A stretch of DNA of 10,807 nt from an uncultured Phascolarctobacterium sp. Lineage in GTDB: Bacteria > Bacillota > Negativicutes > Acidaminococcales > Acidaminococcaceae. The notes under the pieces were generated by a model. It did not search any database, was not told the origin of the DNA, and saw only the letters and a program-made list of their open reading frames with translations. Positions 8,202-10,807 of this stretch are shown here, piece after piece; within the stretch, counting starts at the first letter, position 1, and every line of letters starts with the position of its first letter. The DNA is taken from contig CALCUU010000017.1 in assembly GCA_937906915.1 (NCBI GenBank), forward strand, positions 1-10,807, written 5' to 3'. Position numbers and translations under genes: made by a program.

Positions 8202-9992
8202 ATGATTAAAGCAAAACGTAGCCATAACTGTGGCGAACTTGGCAAAGACCTGGCAGGTCAACAAGTAGTATTGTGTGGTTGGGTAGCAAAACGCCGTGAC
8301 CATGGTGGATTGATTTTCGTTGACTTGCGCGACCGTAGCGGTATCGTACAAGTTGTAGCTGACCCTGACACTGCAGGTGCTAGCTTCAAAGTTGCAGAAG
8401 ACATCCGCAACGAATATGTAATCAAAGTTTCCGGTAAAGTAGCTCTCCGCGACGAAGCAACTGTTAACGCTAACATTGCTACCGGTGCTATCGAAGTAAT
8501 GGCAGAAGAAATCGAAGTATTGAACGCTGCTAAAACTCCTCCGTTCTACATTCAAGACAACATCGACACCGATGAAAACCTGCGCTTGAAATATCGTTAC
8601 CTGGATCTCCGTCGTCCGGAAATGCAACGTAACATCATTCTCCGTCATAAAGTAACCAAATTGATGCGCGATTACTTGGATACCCGTAACTTCCTTGAAA
8701 TCGAAACCCCGATGCTCACCAAATCCACTCCGGAAGGCGCACGCGACTATTTGGTTCCCAGCCGTGTAAACCCCGGCAAATTCTATGCACTTCCCCAATC
8801 TCCGCAAATCTTCAAACAACTTTTGATGGTTTCCGGTATGGAAAGATACTTCCAAATCGCACGTTGCTTCCGTGACGAAGACCTGCGTGCTGACCGTCAA
8901 CCCGAATTTACCCAATTGGATATGGAAATGTCCTTCATGGAAATGGACGAAATCCTCGAATTGATGGAAGGCTTGATTGCTTACATCTTCGAAGGCGCTC
9001 TCGGCAAAAAAATCCAAACTCCGTTCCAACGTTTGACTTGGGATGAAGCTATGGATCGTTATGGCAGCGACAAACCGGACCTTCGTTTTGGTATGGAACT
9101 CATCAATATGGTTGACGCTGTTAAAGATTCCAACTTCAAAGTGTTTAACCAAGTTATCGAAAACGGTGGCGTAGTTAAAGCTATCAACGTAAAAGGTTAT
9201 GCAAACATTCCTCGTCGTGAATGTGACAGCTTGGTTGACTTCGTTGGTATTTACGGTGCAAAAGGCTTGGCTTGGATGCAAATTCAAGAAGATGGCAGCG
9301 TAAAATCCCCGATTGCTAAATTCTTCAGCGAAGAACAATTGGCTAACATCCTTGCAACTGCTCAAGCAGAAGCAGGCGACTTGGTTATGTTCATCGCTGA
9401 CAAACCGGCAGTAGTTGCTCAAGCTTTGGGTGCACTGCGTATTGAAATGGCAAAACGCCGCAACCTCATTGACAACGATGCTTTGGCATTCGCTTGGGTA
9501 GTAGATTTCCCCATGTTCGAATACGACGAAGAAGAAAAACGCTATGTTGCTATGCACCATCCGTTCACCTCTCCTCGCGACGAAGATTTGGAACTCCTTG
9601 CTACCGACCCGGGCAAAGTTTATGCAAAAGCTTACGATATGGTTCTTAACGGTACCGAAATCGGCGGCGGCTCCATCCGTATCCATCGTCGTGATGTTCA
9701 AAAACAAATCTTCTCTGCTATCGGCTTGTCCGACGAAGAAGCTCAAGAAAAATTTGGCTTCATGATGAATGCATTTGAATATGGTGCTCCTCCTCACGGT
9801 GGCTTGGCATTCGGTCTGGATCGCTTGATCATGATTATGGCTCAACGCGATTCTATCCGCGACGTAATTGCTTTCCCGAAAACTCAATCCGCAGCTTGCG
9901 TAATGACCCAAGCTCCTAACGATGTTGACGACAAACAATTGCGTGAACTTCACATTAAAACTTCCATGCTCCCCAAAAAGGAAGAGAAATAA
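8202..9992 (+). CDS. aspS: Aspartyl-tRNA synthetase (probably non-discriminating)
   Basis: AspRS of the bacterial type, 596 residues. The N-terminal OB-fold anticodon-binding domain covers about 1-105. The class II core has YLDLRRP (133-139), motif 2 around RCFRDEDLRADRQPEFTQLD (221-240) and motif 3 GLAFGLDRLIMIM (534-546). A GAD insertion domain of bacterial AspRS sits between, at about 290-410. In the anticodon domain the sequence is RRDHGG (31-36). His at this place, where discriminating enzymes such as those of E. coli and B. subtilis have Leu, is linked to recognition of both tRNA-Asp and tRNA-Asn. Codon use is very different from all neighbours: no TTA, CTA, TCA or CAG, and only one AAG and one GAG, both in the last five codons. 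AGAGGTG at 8188-8194 precedes the ATG. The gene ends 8 bases before the terminator hairpin. Confidence 0.97.
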   Translation: MIKAKRSHNCGELGKDLAGQQVVLCGWVAKRRDHGGLIFVDLRDRSGIVQVVADPDTAGASFKVAEDIRNEYVIKVSGKVALRDEATVNANIATGAIEVMAEEIEVLNAAKTPPFYIQDNIDTDENLRLKYRYLDLRRPEMQRNIILRHKVTKLMRDYLDTRNFLEIETPMLTKSTPEGARDYLVPSRVNPGKFYALPQSPQIFKQLLMVSGMERYFQIARCFRDEDLRADRQPEFTQLDMEMSFMEMDEILELMEGLIAYIFEGALGKKIQTPFQRLTWDEAMDRYGSDKPDLRFGMELINMVDAVKDSNFKVFNQVIENGGVVKAINVKGYANIPRRECDSLVDFVGIYGAKGLAWMQIQEDGSVKSPIAKFFSEEQLANILATAQAEAGDLVMFIADKPAVVAQALGALRIEMAKRRNLIDNDALAFAWVVDFPMFEYDEEEKRYVAMHHPFTSPRDEDLELLATDPGKVYAKAYDMVLNGTEIGGGSIRIHRRDVQKQIFSAIGLSDEEAQEKFGFMMNAFEYGAPPHGGLAFGLDRLIMIMAQRDSIRDVIAFPKTQSAACVMTQAPNDVDDKQLRELHIKTSMLPKKEEK

Positions 9993-10000
9993 AAATATTA

Positions 10001-10029
10001 AGGAAGCGTTGAAAAACGCTTCCTTTTTT
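10001..10029 (+). terminator. Intrinsic terminator after aspS
   Basis: A perfect 10-bp stem pairs 10001-10010 (AGGAAGCGTT) with 10015-10024 (AACGCTTCCT). It closes a GAAA tetraloop at 10011-10014 and is followed at once by a run of six T (10024-10029). It ends the recJ-to-aspS operon. Its loop overlaps a possible -35 box of the promoter downstream. Confidence 0.95.
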
Positions 10030-10037
10030 GTTATTAT
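10009..10037 (+). promoter_or_regulatory. Candidate sigma-A promoter for the 6S RNA, overlapping the aspS terminator
   Basis: TTGAAA at 10009-10014 (five of six to TTGACA) is followed after exactly 17 bases by TATTAT at 10032-10037 (five of six to TATAAT). Transcription would begin near 10044, about 40 bases before the conserved 6S core, so the primary transcript would carry a 5' leader with a small hairpin (CAAGC at 10051-10055 with GCTTG at 10060-10064). The match is good but rests on sequence alone. A second candidate is the -10-like TTTAAT at 10075-10080. Confidence 0.5.
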
Positions 10038-10074
10038 AAAGGTGTGAAAACAAGCTAAGGCTTGCTGAAATGAA

Positions 10075-10080
10075 TTTAAT
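10075..10080 (+). promoter_or_regulatory. Alternative -10-like box directly upstream of mature 6S RNA
   Basis: TTTAAT matches TATAAT at five of six positions and sits 5 bases before the first base pair of the 6S closing stem, the right place to start the mature RNA near 10086. No convincing -35 hexamer is found 16 to 18 bases upstream, so this is the weaker of the two promoter candidates. Confidence 0.3.
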
Positions 10081-10082
10081 TA

Positions 10083-10263
10083 TTACCCTGCGATGTACGT
10101 CACATTGCTCCACAGGTTTTGAGCCAACACTCATACCTAGGGAGCCTGATACTCCGCTTGCTAAAAACCAGCCTCCTTTGAGTGGACTTTTGCGGTAAGT
10201 GGGAAGGCACCCACCTGCACATGCAGGTTCAAAACACGGGGCGGGACGGCATTGTGGGGCATA
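10083..10263 (+). ncRNA. ssrS: 6S RNA
   Basis: 6S RNA mimics an open promoter and sequesters the housekeeping RNA polymerase holoenzyme. The closing stem folds by eye: 10086-10096 pairs with 10249-10259 over 11 consecutive pairs, several G-U, then after one bulged A, CGTC 10098-10101 pairs with GACG 10245-10248. The 3' side of the central bubble carries the expected hairpin (ACCTGC 10213-10218 with GCAGGT 10223-10228). Upper-arm helices include CACTCA 10128-10133 with TGAGTG 10179-10184 and GGAG 10141-10144 with CTCC 10152-10155. Primary sequence keeps 6S-like blocks: TGAGCC...TCATACC at 10120-10137 and the ACGGCAT stretch in the 3' closing strand at 10246-10252. The position between aspS and tcdA is the same as bsrA (6S-1) in B. 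subtilis. Ends are approximate. An A/T extension (10081-10085 with 10262-10266) plus five T at 10268-10272 may act as terminator. Confidence 0.92.
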
Positions 10264-10283
10264 ATACTTTTTAGAGGTAGTTT

Positions 10284-10807
10284 ATGGATTTATCTAGGGT
10301 TGCTTACGTTATCGGACAAGAGAATATTGCCAAGCTCCAAGCTGCTCACGTTGCTGTTGTAGGTTTGGGCGGGGTAGGTAGCTACATTGCAGAGGCTCTT
10401 GCCCGTAGCGGAGTTGGTGCGTTAACCTTAGTTGACGCTGACGAAGTAGCAAGCAGCAATATCAATCGTCAGCTTCCTGCTTTGACCACAACTATGGGTA
10501 GGCTCAAGACGGAAGTTATTGCAGAGCGCATTGCCCAGATAAACCCTGAATGCAAGGTAACACTACGCAGTGAATTTTACCAGCCCGGAGATTTCGACAA
10601 GTTCTTTCCTGAAAAGCTGGACTTCGTGGCAGATGCCATAGATTCTACTGCATCTAAGATAGATTTACTTACGGAATGTTATCGCCGCCAAATACCGGTG
10701 ATTTCTTCCATGGGAACAGGTAACAAGCTTGACCCTAGTACCCTGCAAATTGCAGATATTAGTAAGACTCACACCTGCCCTTTGGCAAAAAGCGTGCGTA
10801 AGCGTTT
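10284..10807 (+). CDS. tcdA: tRNA threonylcarbamoyladenosine dehydratase TcdA (3' truncated by window edge)
   Basis: TcdA (CsdL, YgdL; YrvM in B. subtilis) is an E1-like, ATP-dependent enzyme that cyclises t6A37 to ct6A37 in ANN-decoding tRNAs. The 174 visible residues open with a short helix. They continue with the nucleotide-binding loop GLGGVGS (27-33), the acidic LVDADEV (49-55), the adenylation-site NRQ (61-63, arginine finger R62), K75, and DAIDS (117-121). DISKTHTCPLAKSVRKR at the right edge matches the TcdA-specific block after the E1 core and separates it from MoeB/ThiF, as does the absence so far of CxxC zinc pairs. The family is about 250 residues, so roughly 75 are missing. AGAGGT at 10273-10278 is a good Shine-Dalgarno 5 bases before the ATG. 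No separate promoter is evident between 6S RNA and this gene, so read-through is possible. Confidence 0.94.
   Translation, partial: MDLSRVAYVIGQENIAKLQAAHVAVVGLGGVGSYIAEALARSGVGALTLVDADEVASSNINRQLPALTTTMGRLKTEVIAERIAQINPECKVTLRSEFYQPGDFDKFFPEKLDFVADAIDSTASKIDLLTECYRRQIPVISSMGTGNKLDPSTLQIADISKTHTCPLAKSVRKR

Noticed and set aside
8175..9953. A 592-codon open reading frame on the minus strand covering nearly all of aspS
   Set aside because: It is exactly in codon register with aspS. Because aspS has no TTA, CTA or TCA codons, the complementary frame has no stops. The translated product is rich in Phe, Val and His from complementing Lys/Glu, Asn/Asp and Met codons, and shows no recognisable domain.
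10213..10228. Palindrome-like ACCTGC...GCAGGT considered as a protein operator
   Set aside because: It fits the 3'-bubble hairpin expected in 6S RNA, so no separate operator is needed.
9993..10283. Possible small protein gene between aspS and tcdA
   Set aside because: I see no start codon with a Shine-Dalgarno and a reasonable frame. The interval is explained by terminator, promoter candidates and 6S RNA.
10284..10807. MoeB/ThiF/HesA-type sulphur-carrier adenylyltransferase as identity for the last gene
   Set aside because: The DISKTHTCPLAKSVRKR block and the 6S RNA-adjacent position fit TcdA, and no CxxC zinc pairs are seen in the visible part.

Overview
The window looks like an ordinary chromosomal housekeeping block from a low-to-moderate GC Bacillota (Firmicutes) bacterium. 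Every clear gene lies on the + strand. The order recJ - relA - dtd - MBL hydrolase - AI-2E transporter - hemZ - hisS - aspS - 6S RNA - tcdA matches the recJ...relA-dtd...hisS-aspS-bsrA-yrvM neighbourhood of Bacillus subtilis and the version with MBL and hemZ seen in Clostridia and Negativicutes. A Negativicutes or clostridial source is my best guess, from gene content and protein style. The sequence alone does not fix the genus.

Layout: positions 1-1094 hold the C-terminal half of RecJ, cut by the window edge. From 1122 to 9992 seven complete genes follow with almost no intergenic space: bifunctional (p)ppGpp synthetase/hydrolase, D-aminoacyl-tRNA deacylase, a glyoxalase II-like metallo-hydrolase, an AI-2E-family membrane protein, the radical SAM protein HemZ, histidyl-tRNA synthetase and aspartyl-tRNA synthetase. 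Junctions are 4-bp or 1-bp overlaps, or gaps of 3 to 27 bases, and two stop codons sit inside the next gene's Shine-Dalgarno sequence, so this reads as one translationally coupled operon. It ends at a strong intrinsic terminator at 10001-10029.

The only intergenic stretch of note is 9993-10283. It holds that terminator, a probable promoter and a 6S RNA gene whose closing stem and central-bubble hairpin can be folded by eye. The partial tcdA gene runs off the right end.

Functionally the block joins DNA repair (RecJ), stringent-response control (Rel), translation quality control (Dtd), tRNA charging (HisRS, AspRS), tRNA t6A modification (TcdA) and global RNA polymerase regulation (6S RNA). Two points deserve a second look. 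The aspS gene has sharply different codon use from its neighbours, which also produces a spurious 592-codon antisense ORF. Its product carries a His in the anticodon-binding domain that is typical of non-discriminating AspRS. I found no undescribed system, mobile element, CRISPR array or defence gene.
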